Part shown: in pieces, positions 44,234 to 53,835 of the stretch | Position numbering within the stretch: the stretch's first letter is position 1 | Layout of the letters: each line of letters opens with the position of its first letter | Assembly: GCA_963811225.1 (NCBI GenBank) | Contig: CAWEQO010000002.1 | Coordinates: forward strand, 310,001 to 374,000 | Source of the DNA: CAWEQO01 sp963811225 | Lineage (GTDB): Bacteria > Chloroflexota > Anaerolineae > Anaerolineales > Anaerolineaceae | Reading direction: 5' to 3' | DNA: 64,000 bases | The notes under the pieces: model-generated | Database searches by the model: none | Told to the model about the DNA's origin: nothing | Seen by the model: only the letters and a program-made list of their open reading frames with translations | Position numbers and translations under genes: made by a program

Positions 44234-44731
44234 TGTTTCAACCATATACCCATGAAACACTAAGACAGTAAAAAGATGACTTTCGGAAGGGACGCCCCTC
44301 CGTCCCATGCTCAGCGTGGGACAGAAGACCAACCCTCTTTACTGTCTTAGTGTTTCAACCATATACCCATGAAACACTAAGACAGTAAAAAGATGACTTT
44401 CGGAGAATGTCAAACAAAGAATTGGAATCAGGAGCAGAATGGTTGCACGCCGGCACCTCAATAAGCCGGAAGATCAACCCTCTTTACTGTCTTAGTGTTT
44501 CATGGGTATACCCATGAAACACTAAGACAGTAAAAAGATGACTTTCGGAGAATGTCAAACGAAGAATTGGAATAAGGAGCAGAATAGTTGCACGTCGACA
44601 CCTCAATAAGCCGGAAGATAAAACCCTCTTTACTGTCTTAGTGTTTCATGGGTATATGCTTGAAACACTAAGACAGTAAAAAGATGACTTTCGGAGAATG
44701 TCAAACAAAGAATTTTAATAAGGAGCAGAAT
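44204..44731 (+). repeat. Tandem hairpin repeats between ATPase and primase
   Basis: Four 52-bp hairpins (44221-44272, 44338-44389, 44483-44534, 44629-44680) share the arms TTTACTGTCTTAGTGTTTCA and its complement. Each is followed by AAAGATGACTTTCGGA. Between units 2-4 the spacer repeats the CAAAGAATTGGAAT and AGGAGCAGAAT-TTGCAC words, i.e. the leader and start of the primase gene. The repeat period is about 145 bp for units 3-4. The arms' central loops differ (see findings). Confidence 0.85.
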
Positions 44732-44733
44732 AA

Positions 44734-45834
44734 TTGCACAACGACACCTCAATAAGCGTCAAACTTGCCAATCTGATCGCGTCCGACCTGGGCCGCCCGG
44801 TCAAATCGGGGCGCTGGTTGAAGTGGACCTGCCCGTTCCACGCCGACGGGCACACCCCTTCCCTGACCGTCAAAGGGGAAGACGACACCTACTTCCACTG
44901 CTTCGGCTGCGGCAAGAGCGGCGACAGCATCACCTGGCTGCGGGAATACCGCAACCTGAGCTATCCCGAGGCCCTGGCCTACCTCCAGGGCTCCTGCGCT
45001 CCCAGCCCCACCCGGCCCGTCGAGCGGCCCCGGACCGAGCCCCGCCCCCTGCCGCTCGACCTGCAGCCGGCCTGGCGAGAGATCATCGCGGTGTGTGAAA
45101 AGCAGCTGTGGGAGGACGTGGGCGCTCGCGCGCGTGCCTATCTGTCCCAGCGCGGGCTGACGGAATACACCCTGCACAGCCCATACTACCGGCTGGGTTA
45201 TTCAACCGGACAGAAGATCGCCGGGGTGTACGTCCCGGCCGGGATCGTGATCCCTTGCTTCAACGTCACCCCCGACCTGCAGATCGACACGATCGACTAC
45301 GTTAAGGTGCGCCGGCGAGACAACAAACCCAAATACCAGAAGCTCCCCGGCGGCGGCTGCGACCTGCGTGGATTGTTTGGGATTCGGCTCTCCATCATCA
45401 GCGCCGAGGATGTTTTCCTGACGGAAGGCGAGTTCGATGCGATGCTGCTGGAACAGGAAGCCGGTGATCTTGTCGGTGTGTGCACGCTCGGTTCGGCCAG
45501 TGAGCGCTTCGATTTCGGGCGCTTCGGTGGACGGCTGCTCGGCGCAAAGCACTTGTTTGTCGCCTACGACGCGGATACAGCCGGGCGCAAAGGTGCGGAA
45601 TACTGGCAAGGGCTGTCGTCACGCATCCGCCTGGCGCATATCCCCGAGGGAACCCATCCGAAAACAGAGCAGCCCATTAAGGACATTACCGATCTGTGGC
45701 AGGCTGGAGCGAACTTACAGGACTGGGTATGGCAGAACCTGGTTGATTACGGGTTTGAAAAGGGTCAATCCGAAGCGGGAGCCGGCCTCTCACAGACACC
45801 TGATCCGACGACCTGCCTTGAAGAACTGGGATGA
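44734..45834 (+). CDS. CHC2/TOPRIM DNA primase-like protein
   Basis: A 366-residue protein. The zinc-binding CHC2 domain has C33, H36, C56 and C59 (TCPFHADGH and HCFGCG), and the TOPRIM domain has FLTEGEFDAM (metal Glu) and VAYDADTAGRKGAEYW (D-x-D). The start is a TTG with AAGGAGCAGAATAA before it; the same start environment occurs in the upstream repeats. It makes RNA or DNA primers and would work with the RepA-like ATPase in the element's replication. It lacks a separate helicase domain. Confidence 0.85.
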   Translation: MHNDTSISVKLANLIASDLGRPVKSGRWLKWTCPFHADGHTPSLTVKGEDDTYFHCFGCGKSGDSITWLREYRNLSYPEALAYLQGSCAPSPTRPVERPRTEPRPLPLDLQPAWREIIAVCEKQLWEDVGARARAYLSQRGLTEYTLHSPYYRLGYSTGQKIAGVYVPAGIVIPCFNVTPDLQIDTIDYVKVRRRDNKPKYQKLPGGGCDLRGLFGIRLSIISAEDVFLTEGEFDAMLLEQEAGDLVGVCTLGSASERFDFGRFGGRLLGAKHLFVAYDADTAGRKGAEYWQGLSSRIRLAHIPEGTHPKTEQPIKDITDLWQAGANLQDWVWQNLVDYGFEKGQSEAGAGLSQTPDPTTCLEELG

Positions 45835-45835
45835 A

Positions 45836-46020
45836 GCTGCGCCTGACTACCTGGAGGATGTGCGCGTCGGCCTGGAGAGTTTAAACGCCGCCCCTCGAAT
45901 AGACGAGGAGCGGCGTGATCAATTTGAAATCAAACGCCAGATTGTTCCAACCCTGATTGAGAAGGTTGAGTTTACGAAAGATCGCCAGCGAAAAGTTACA
46001 TTCATTAACCCGTTTACTCG
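45836..46020 (+). pseudogene. Possible serine-recombinase 3' fragment
   Basis: In another frame after the primase end, the residues read LEDVRVGLESLNAAP and EIKRQIVPTLIEKVEFT, which resembles the C-terminal helix and tail of large serine recombinases. No N-terminal catalytic domain is present. The fragment overlaps the end of mazF on the opposite strand. If correct, the integrase that brought in this region has been lost. Confidence 0.3.
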
Positions 46021-46337
46021 GAGAACATCTCCGACAGCACTGCCAACACTTCGCATAGAGTATCATCCGATATTTTCCCAAGCTTCTTGACCAGACGGCT
46101 CTTGTCCACAGTACGAATCTGATCCAAAACGATCTGACCGGACTTCCCTTCAAACTGGCAATTCACTCGAGTTGGGTAACTTCTACCTTTTGTTGTCATC
46201 GGAGCAACGATCACTGTTGCGATATGGCGATTCATCTCATCTGGAGAGATAATGAGACAGGGACGCGTTTTCTGGATCTCACTTCCGATGGTTGGATCCA
46301 GGTTGATGAGATAAACTTCAAATCGCATGATTACCAT
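46014..46337 (-). CDS. mazF: MazF/PemK-family toxin
   Basis: A 107-residue protein starting MVIMRFEVYLINLDP, then IGSEIQKTRPCLIISPDEMN, VAPMTTK and DQIRTVDKSRL, the MazF fold landmarks (residues 1-85). It is an RNA-cleaving endoribonuclease of a type II toxin-antitoxin system. An upstream in-frame start two codons earlier is possible. Its start overlaps the antitoxin stop by a few bases. The 3' end overlaps a recombinase fragment on the other strand. Confidence 0.9.
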   Translation of the reverse strand: MVIMRFEVYLINLDPTIGSEIQKTRPCLIISPDEMNRHIATVIVAPMTTKGRSYPTRVNCQFEGKSGQIVLDQIRTVDKSRLVKKLGKISDDTLCEVLAVLSEMFSE

Positions 46338-46591
46338 GTCCACTCTTCCTCATCCCACTGCGAAAGAGGAGCTTCGTCCAACAACTGGTCATCACCCTGT
46401 TTTGCCATCTCAGCAAATTGATCTTCCCAATCCTGCCGAGGTTGGCGAAAAGCCTGGATGATTAACTTATTCCCTTCCACGGTCATTTCCACCTCATCGG
46501 TTAATCCTGCTTGTTCTAAAACAGTACGTGGGATCCGAATCCCACGCGAGTTACCGATTTTCACCACTTTTGAGCGAATCGTCATGTTCAT
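46331..46591 (-). CDS. mazE: MazE-family antitoxin
   Basis: An 86-residue protein with an AbrB-like swapped-hairpin DNA-binding N-terminus (RSKVVKIGNSRGIRIPRTVLEQAGL) and an acidic C-terminus (WEDQFAEMAKQGDDQLLDEA, and EEEWTW) that should neutralise the toxin. It has an AAGAGGTGG ribosome-binding site. A palindromic operator lies just upstream. Confidence 0.9.
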   Translation of the reverse strand: MNMTIRSKVVKIGNSRGIRIPRTVLEQAGLTDEVEMTVEGNKLIIQAFRQPRQDWEDQFAEMAKQGDDQLLDEAPLSQWDEEEWTW

Positions 46592-46607
46592 CTTGCCACC
46601 TCTTTTA

Positions 46608-46624
46608 TAATTACATTGTAATTA
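46608..46624 (-). promoter_or_regulatory. Palindromic MazE operator candidate
   Basis: TAATTACA-T-TGTAATTA, two 8-bp arms with a one-base centre, 16 bp before the mazE start codon. Location and symmetry suit autorepression by MazE/MazEF. Confidence 0.5.
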
Positions 46625-46718
46625 CAGTAAAGGGTATTGTCAAGATTAACGAAAGCAAAAAGCCAGCCTAATTGAAGAATTGAGGCTGACTTTTCAAATT
46701 CAGGACTTTGTTGATAAC

Positions 46719-47114
46719 TTATAAACGCGGCCTAAACTTATACCCGTACACCAATAAACCCCGCTCGTCGCCGTCCTGGCGGATGCGGCGGGTGACCATC
46801 TCGACCGGCATACCGATCTCGACCTGCTCTTCGCCCAGGTCGGTCAGCTGCGCGGTGACCACCGGGCCTTCTTTGAGCTTGACCAGCGCCACGGTGTAGG
46901 GGGTGCTGCCTTCAAAGCCGGCCGGGGCGTCGTTCATGGTGGTGTAAGAGAAGACCTCACCCTCGCCGCTGAAGGCGTACTGGGTCTTGGCCTCGCCGCC
47001 GCACTCCGGGCACACGTCCCGCGGCGGGAAGATCTTGGCATCGCAGTGCGGGCAGACTTCCCCAACCAGGGAATACCGTTGTTGTTTTAATCGCCAGTGG
47101 CGTGGAATTTCCAT
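46719..47114 (-). CDS. DUF35 OB-fold protein with rubredoxin-like zinc ribbon
   Basis: A 131-residue protein. An N-terminal helix is followed by zinc knuckles CPHC and CPEC (about 21-24 and 35-38) and an OB-fold half (EVFSYTTMNDAPAGFEGSTPYTVALV). In archaea and some bacteria DUF35 proteins bridge acetoacetyl-CoA thiolase and HMG-CoA synthase, which are encoded on the same strand here about 1.8 kb upstream. It is separated from them by a + strand SipW/TasA-like pair. Confidence 0.85.
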   Translation of the reverse strand: MEIPRHWRLKQQRYSLVGEVCPHCDAKIFPPRDVCPECGGEAKTQYAFSGEGEVFSYTTMNDAPAGFEGSTPYTVALVKLKEGPVVTAQLTDLGEEQVEIGMPVEMVTRRIRQDGDERGLLVYGYKFRPRL

Positions 47115-47436
47115 CTCTACGAACTCCTTCTTAAAAACGTTGTTTCCTTCTATGTTCTGACTCTAAGGGATCAACGCTATCAATAGCTATCGATTTCAAG
47201 ACTCCCTGCCATCCGATGCGGGGGGTAGGCTCTATTCTCCACGGCAAGACTCTCAAAAACTATCAAAACATCCTCTTTGGCGCTGACAGTTCTGAAAAGC
47301 CCTGTTTTTTCATTATAAATAGGCATTAGATAAGCAAACTGGCCTCCACACAAAAATGATTGAACAATAAACCCGCTCCACAATTTTCTTGTATCACTCA
47401 ACATAACTCGTTTTCAGAAATTCATGGAGGAATGCA
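47115..47436. other. Divergent intergenic region
   Basis: It should hold promoters for DUF35 (minus) and the TasA-like gene (plus). A short minus-strand frame (47180-47404) looks non-coding. No clear promoter was found. Confidence 0.35.
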
Positions 47437-48012
47437 ATGTCTAAGAAGCTGTATCTGCTTTTGGCCGTGGCCCTGGTGGCCGTGCTGGCCTTCGGCATCA
47501 TCGGATCTGGCGCGTGGTTCACCGACACGGCCTCGATCGAGAACAACTCCGTCAGCACCGGCGAGCTGGACCTGTCGGTCTGGGGTGGACCGTTCACAGC
47601 CACAAAGCTGGAGCCCGGTGGCGATTATGTCAAACTGGGCGTGTTCTGCGCCAAGAACGAAGGCGACTATGATATGAAGTGGCGCGGTTGGATGACCGAT
47701 GTCAGCGATCCGGCCAACCTGCGTTCAAAGCTATTGGTACGTGGGGTGATCAACCCGACTGGAAACGTAGGCAACTATGGGCCTGAGAATTATGAACTGT
47801 TCACCGATATTCCCTTCACCCAGCTGACTAGCGCCAATAGCATCATTGCCATCACCAACTCCGCTGATCCGCTGTACCCCGGCTACTACGCCTGCTATGA
47901 GATCCAGGCGAAGCTCGACGGCAGCGCTCCGAACTCCATGCAGAACGCTACGCTGGAGGCTAAGTTCTTCATTGAGGCCACCCAACGCCTCAACCCCGGA
48001 TACGCCCAGTAA
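47437..48012 (+). CDS. TasA/camelysin-like protein with SipW-type signal
   Basis: A 191-residue exported protein. The signal region MSKKLYLLLAVALVAVLAFG is followed by AWFTDTASIENNSVSTGELDL, the SipW-dependent motif (A-W-F-T-D-T, then N-x-x-x-x-GELDL). The mature part is a beta-rich jelly-roll-like domain typical of TasA/CalY fibres or matrix proteins. It has a strong ribosome-binding site (ATGGAGGAATGCA). Its processing peptidase follows directly. It is probably a surface or matrix protein. Confidence 0.8.
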   Translation: MSKKLYLLLAVALVAVLAFGIIGSGAWFTDTASIENNSVSTGELDLSVWGGPFTATKLEPGGDYVKLGVFCAKNEGDYDMKWRGWMTDVSDPANLRSKLLVRGVINPTGNVGNYGPENYELFTDIPFTQLTSANSIIAITNSADPLYPGYYACYEIQAKLDGSAPNSMQNATLEAKFFIEATQRLNPGYAQ

Positions 48013-48082
48013 CACCCCATGTGCATTACTTCAGGAGGGGTGGTCTCCCCACCCCTCCTGGATCCTTTGATTGGACCGTTCT

Positions 48083-48655
48083 ATGAGCTTCTTAACCGCG
48101 ACAGTCGCCATCCCATCGAATCTGCTCCGTAAAGCCCTGCTCAAGGCGCTGGACGGGCTGGTCATCCTGGCGATGCTGTTCTTGCTGTTGCTGGCCTACG
48201 GAAACCTGCCCAACCGCTGGTATCGTGTCCTGGCGGTGACCAGCGGCAGCATGACGCCCACCTTCTGCGCAGGCGATCTGATCATCATCTCCCGTCCGCC
48301 GGAAGAGATCAGGCCCGGCATGGTCCTGACCCTGTGGGTCAACGGCAGCCTGGTTACCCATCGCTTCATTGGTTATAACGCCAACGGCCAGCTGATGACC
48401 AAAGGCGACGCCAACCCAACTTACGATGACTGGACCGGCGACGACGTGCAGGTCAAGGGACTGTTCCGAGGGCGCATCCCGCTGCTCGGTTACCTGCTCA
48501 ATCTCAAGGATGTCTTCAAGGGCCTGGCCGCCACCGGCAGCTGGTACACGGATGCCAACTCGGTCGCCGTCGGTCTTAGCGCCGGCGAGTGGTTCGAACC
48601 CAGCCCAACGCCAACCCTGACACCAACCCCGACGCAAGTTAACGGAGTGGGATGA
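48083..48655 (+). CDS. sipW: SipW-like signal peptidase I
   Basis: About 190 residues with an N-terminal membrane anchor (ALDGLVILAMLFLLLLAY). Catalytic Ser lies in SGSMTPTF (about 59-66), and the partner is His in VTHRFIGY (about 93-95) rather than Lys, as in ER/archaeal-type peptidases including SipW. The ATG at 48083 is used; a TTG four codons earlier is possible. The C-terminal tail is Thr-Pro rich (PSPTPTLTPTPT). It should cleave the TasA-like protein encoded upstream. After its TGA the same frame continues open for many codons (see findings). Confidence 0.85.
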   Translation: MSFLTATVAIPSNLLRKALLKALDGLVILAMLFLLLLAYGNLPNRWYRVLAVTSGSMTPTFCAGDLIIISRPPEEIRPGMVLTLWVNGSLVTHRFIGYNANGQLMTKGDANPTYDDWTGDDVQVKGLFRGRIPLLGYLLNLKDVFKGLAATGSWYTDANSVAVGLSAGEWFEPSPTPTLTPTPTQVNGVG

Positions 48656-48897
48656 GATCAGGGTGAGGATGATGACGACCAGGGAGAAGGTGAAGAGAAC
48701 GATCATGGAACAAGGGAACTCTTAATGGAAGTGACCAGTACCCCGCCCGCTACAGTCACCTTCAGCCCGACGCCTTTGTTCTCCATAACGCCCACTCCAA
48801 TCCTTCCGCCGCTCGAATCGCCGACCGCTGAGCCGACGTACTTCTCTCTTACGCTCCTGTTTTATTTAAGGGAACTATTCTCTTCTATCGTCTCTCT

Positions 48898-50055
48898 TTA
48901 TTTCCGCTCCAGCACATGCGTCACCGCAGTCGAGGCCGGGCCGCCCAGCGACTGGATCAGCGCCAGGCGCGCCCCCTGCACCTGGTTCTGGCCGGCTTCA
49001 CCGCGCAGCTGCAGCGCCGCTTCGACCGCCTGGTACACGCCGCTCGCGCCCAGCGGGTTGCCGCGCGCTTTCATGCCGCCCATGGTCGCGATCGGCAGGC
49101 TGCCATTCAGCGCCAGAGCGCCGTCCTGGCCCAGCTTCCAGCCCTGGCCGCGCTCGGCGAAGCCCGCCGCCTCCAGCGACAACACGGCGTAGATCGAGAA
49201 GGCGTCGTACAGCTCGAACAGGTCCGCGTCCGTGGGCAGGATGCCCGCCTTGCGGCAGGCTCGCTCCACCGACAGGCGCGCCGCCTTGAACGCCAGCGGG
49301 TCCGGGCGGTCGTGCAGCGCCAGCGTGTCGATCACGCTGCTCGAGCCGCTGATGCGCACCAGCGGGTGCGTCACCCCGGCCGGAACCAGCTCAGGGCGGG
49401 TCAGCACCACGGCCGCGGCCCCGTCCGCATACGGCGCAGCGTCGAACAGGTTCAGCGGCGCGCTGGTGACCCCGGCCCGCTCGTAGGCCGCCTGGCTGAT
49501 CGCCTTGCGGAACATGGCGTTGGGATTGTTGACCGCATTGGCGTGCGCCAGCGCCGGGAAAGCCCCGAACGCCTGGCGCGGCGCATCGTACTCGTACAGG
49601 TAGCGCTGCATCAGCATGGCCGCCTGGGCCGCTTCGGTGATGCCCTGCACGCCCTCGTAGTCGTAATCCGCCGACTGCGCCACGGCAGTCTCGGCTTCCG
49701 GCCCCAGCACGTCGGTGTACTTCTCCACGCCCACCACGATCGCCGTGTCCACAAAACCGGACGCCACCGCCAGGTAGCCCAGGCGCAGCGCCCCGCCGCC
49801 CGAGGCTCCCGCCGCTTCGACCGTGAACGCCTCGATGCCGTGCAGCCCGGCGTTATCGGGCAGCAGCGCACCCAGGTTGGCCTGGTGCGAGAGCATCGAC
49901 GCCAGGAAATTGCCGATGTACATGGCCTGCGGCTTCAGCCCGCCCGCGTCTTCGACAGCATCCAGAATGGCCCGCGCCGACAGGTTGCGCAGCGACTTGT
50001 CGTAGTGCTCGCCGACCGGGGTCTGCCCAATGCCTGCGATAACAACATCCGTCAT
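48898..50055 (-). CDS. Thiolase-like protein lacking catalytic Cys and His
   Basis: A 385-residue thiolase fold. The conserved Cys region reads VEAAGASGGGAL with Gly83 in place of the nucleophile, and the usual GHPxGASG motif is GNPLGASG (332-339), so the base is Asn. The rest of the pattern (ELYDAF, LGGPAST) is present. It is on the same strand as HMG-CoA synthase and reductase and is 10 bp from the synthase, which would normally make its product acetoacetyl-CoA available. Because both active-site residues are missing, it may be inactive, a scaffold, or a specialised enzyme. Confidence 0.7.
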   Translation of the reverse strand: MTDVVIAGIGQTPVGEHYDKSLRNLSARAILDAVEDAGGLKPQAMYIGNFLASMLSHQANLGALLPDNAGLHGIEAFTVEAAGASGGGALRLGYLAVASGFVDTAIVVGVEKYTDVLGPEAETAVAQSADYDYEGVQGITEAAQAAMLMQRYLYEYDAPRQAFGAFPALAHANAVNNPNAMFRKAISQAAYERAGVTSAPLNLFDAAPYADGAAAVVLTRPELVPAGVTHPLVRISGSSSVIDTLALHDRPDPLAFKAARLSVERACRKAGILPTDADLFELYDAFSIYAVLSLEAAGFAERGQGWKLGQDGALALNGSLPIATMGGMKARGNPLGASGVYQAVEAALQLRGEAGQNQVQGARLALIQSLGGPASTAVTHVLERK

Positions 50056-50065
50056 CGCCGCCCCC

Positions 50066-51148
50066 TCACTTCAACGCCAGCTTGCCGCGCATGCGGGCAT
50101 AGGTGGCATAGCTGATCTCGGTGCGGCGCTGGATGTACTCCTGCGTGGTGGGCGCTTTGCCCTGCCGCGCGCTGATCGCATCCGTCACCCGGATGGCGAA
50201 GGCGTCTGAGCCTGCGCCCGAGCCGAACGAGACCACCAGCACCCGGTCGCCGGGCTTGGCCACGTCCAGCACCGCCGACAGTCCCACCAGCGAGGCCCCG
50301 GCGTAGGTGTTGCCGATCACCGGCACCAGCAGCCCGGTCTGGATCTGCTCTTTAGAGAAGCCCAGCTGGGCCGCCACCCGCTGCGGGAACTTGGTGTTCG
50401 GTTGGTGGAAGACGGCGTACTGGTAGTCGGCCGCAGTGCTGCCGGTGGCTTCCATCAAGGCCTTGCCCGCGGTGAAGATGTGCTTGAAGTAGGCCGGTTC
50501 ACCGGTGAAACGCTGCCCGTGCTCGGGATACTTAGCTCCGGCCCGCCTCCAGAAGTCCGGCGTGTCGGTCACGTACGAGTACGAGGCCTCGATCACCGCC
50601 AGCAACTCGGCCGCCGGCCCGAGGATGTAGGCCGCCCCGCCCGATGCGGCGGTATATTCCAGCGCGTCGCCGGGCTTGCCCTGGGCCGTGTCGGCCCCGA
50701 TGGCCAGGGCGTACTGGGCCATGCCCGAGCCCACCATCGCCATGGCCGCCACCAGCGCCTCGGTGCCCGCTTTGCAAGCGAACTCCCAGTCGCCGGCCTG
50801 GATGTCGGCCGGCGCGCCGATGGCCTCGGCCACGATGGTCGAGCTGGGCTTGACCGCATACGGGTGCGACTCAGAGCCCACCCACACCGCCCGCAGCCCG
50901 CACGGGTCGATCCCGGCCCGCTTGAGGGCGTTGCGGGCCGCCTCAATCGACATGGTGATCACGTCTTCATCTTGCCCGGCGACCGCCTTCTCTTTGACCG
51001 GCAGGCCGCCCTCTTCTCCGCTGCCCCACACCGCCGCCACCTGGCTGGCCGGCAGCCGGTAGCGCGGCACGTAGGCTCCATAACCGACAATACCCACCGG
51101 CCGGTCGGGTTTCAGGAGAATATTATGATCATGACCAGAATTATCCAT
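50066..51148 (-). CDS. HMG-CoA synthase
   Basis: A 360-residue enzyme that condenses acetyl-CoA with acetoacetyl-CoA in the mevalonate pathway. The start at 51148 has GGAGTTCTTTG upstream. Catalytic Cys125 is in EFACKAGTEA, and the His and Asn of FHQPNTKFP are in the C-terminal half. It resembles the archaeal-type synthases. Situated between reductase and thiolase-like genes, all on the minus strand. Confidence 0.9.
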   Translation of the reverse strand: MDNSGHDHNILLKPDRPVGIVGYGAYVPRYRLPASQVAAVWGSGEEGGLPVKEKAVAGQDEDVITMSIEAARNALKRAGIDPCGLRAVWVGSESHPYAVKPSSTIVAEAIGAPADIQAGDWEFACKAGTEALVAAMAMVGSGMAQYALAIGADTAQGKPGDALEYTAASGGAAYILGPAAELLAVIEASYSYVTDTPDFWRRAGAKYPEHGQRFTGEPAYFKHIFTAGKALMEATGSTAADYQYAVFHQPNTKFPQRVAAQLGFSKEQIQTGLLVPVIGNTYAGASLVGLSAVLDVAKPGDRVLVVSFGSGAGSDAFAIRVTDAISARQGKAPTTQEYIQRRTEISYATYARMRGKLALK

Positions 51149-51237
51149 CAAAGAACTCCATTCTTTATGGAAGGGTCTCACTCCCTGCCTGCCGACCTCA
51201 CCGCCCTCTCCATTCAATGAAGGGGCCGTTCGACCAG

Positions 51238-52526
<1,289 letters not shown>

Positions 52527-52598
52527 GCGTGCACCATCCTCCCGTATACGGTTGAGGCTATCATAAGGGCAGGATGCTCGCAAAAGCTATCAATTGTA

Positions 52599-52642
52599 CC
52601 GGTAGGGGCACGGCAGGAATGCGCAAGACAACAGGATCATGT
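52599..52642. repeat. Single unit of the extragenic repeat
   Basis: GTACCGGTAGGGGCACGGCAGGAATGCGCAAGACAACAGG, a single unit next to the right end of IS110 copy C. Confidence 0.7.
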
Positions 52643-52671
52643 AGCAACTGTGATAAAAGTCAAGGCCAAAT

Positions 52672-53649
52672 TTAGGATTTAGGCATAGCCAGGCGAGGTT
52701 CCCAACGAGTACCAGAACGCATCATCGCATTGAGAATCGTTAACATTTTGTGCATGCAGGCCACTAAGGCAACCTTACGCAACTTGCCGGCCTGGACCAA
52801 GCGCTCATAGTAAGCCTTGATAACAACGTTGAAGCGGGTAGCATTCAGGGTTGCCAGGTACAAGGCACTGCGGACACTCGCCCGGCCTCCCCAAATGGCC
52901 CGTTTGCCACGCATTTTGCCACTGTCTCGATTGAACGGCGCTACTCCCACGAGTGCGGCAATCTGCTTGCGATTGAGTTGACCCAGCTCGGGCAGTTCGG
53001 CTAGCAGCGTCGTAGAGGTCACGGGCCCGATGCCTTTGACAGATTGCAGCAACTCATCCTTTTCACGCCAGACCGGGCTATCTTGCAAGCGCTGATGTAA
53101 GTCCTTGTCAATATCTGCCAGCTCCTGCTCCAGCCACTCAATATGGTCTTGAATGCGCACTTGCATCACTGAGCGGGCTTGCTTCTGTCGGTTTTTCTCT
53201 GCCACCAGCATTTCGACCAGTTGGCGGCGACGAACCAAGATCGCCTGAAGCTCTCGAGCCTGCTCATCCGGCATCCTGCGGGGCTCGGGGCGGATCGCTT
53301 CCGCAAAATGAGCCAGCACACCGCCATCAATCTTGTCCGTTTTGGCCAGTTCTCCGGTGGATTTCGCAAAATCGCGGGACTGACGTGGGTTGATCACCGC
53401 CACCGGCATCTGAGCCGCCGCCAAAGCTACGGCTACGTCTGTCTCTAAGCCACCGGTGGCTTCCAGTACAATCAAGGTCGGCGGGAATGCACTCAATTGA
53501 TCGACGAGTTTCGCAATCCCTTTCTCGTTGTTTTCCACCTGCCAGTGTTTAGCGGACGGCCGTACGGCCACATCCAGTTGTGCCTTGCTCACATCGATCC
53601 CCACATATACTGCTGCTTTGTCTTTTTCGCTCATTTTGCCCTCCATCAT
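52672..53649 (-). CDS. IS110-family bridge recombinase, copy C
   Basis: Identical protein to copies A and B. Intact DEDD and Ser domains. The right-end sequence (ACGCATC arginine codon) matches copies B and D rather than A. Confidence 0.95.
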   Translation of the reverse strand: MMEGKMSEKDKAAVYVGIDVSKAQLDVAVRPSAKHWQVENNEKGIAKLVDQLSAFPPTLIVLEATGGLETDVAVALAAAQMPVAVINPRQSRDFAKSTGELAKTDKIDGGVLAHFAEAIRPEPRRMPDEQARELQAILVRRRQLVEMLVAEKNRQKQARSVMQVRIQDHIEWLEQELADIDKDLHQRLQDSPVWREKDELLQSVKGIGPVTSTTLLAELPELGQLNRKQIAALVGVAPFNRDSGKMRGKRAIWGGRASVRSALYLATLNATRFNVVIKAYYERLVQAGKLRKVALVACMHKMLTILNAMMRSGTRWEPRLAMPKS

Positions 53650-53833
53650 CGCATCTCTCTGGTCCCAACCTTGCGGATACGGACTCGCTCATTTGCGGTC
53701 CCGGCAACTGTTCGGGCTATTATCGGAAGGACACGGCGACCTTCGCTACGGTTCGGTTTTCTTTAACCTAGGGGCACTCGATCTGCCGTGTCCTTATCCA
53801 CTACCCTTGATCTTACTCCTCTTCAATCATACA
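53650..53833 (-). ncRNA. Predicted IS110 bridge RNA region, copy C
   Basis: A 184-nt leader with a perfect target-loop stem (GGACACGGC with GCCGTGTCC), as in copy D. Confidence 0.65.
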
Positions 53834-53835
53834 AG

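Larger units (their letters stand above)
52643..53835 (-). mobile_element. IS110-family element, copy C (1191 bp)
   Basis: Same boundaries: core AG at 52643-52644 and 53834-53835. The right flank continues CTACATGATCCTGTTGTC in transposase orientation, a variant repeat unit. The left end touches repeat array 3. Confidence 0.9.

Noticed and set aside
47180..47404. Minus-strand 74-codon frame upstream of DUF35
   Set aside because: No conserved pattern, and it fills the expected divergent promoter region.
48898..50115. Long plus-strand frame opposite the thiolase-like gene
   Set aside because: Antisense to a clear thiolase fold; the composition is that of a codon shadow.
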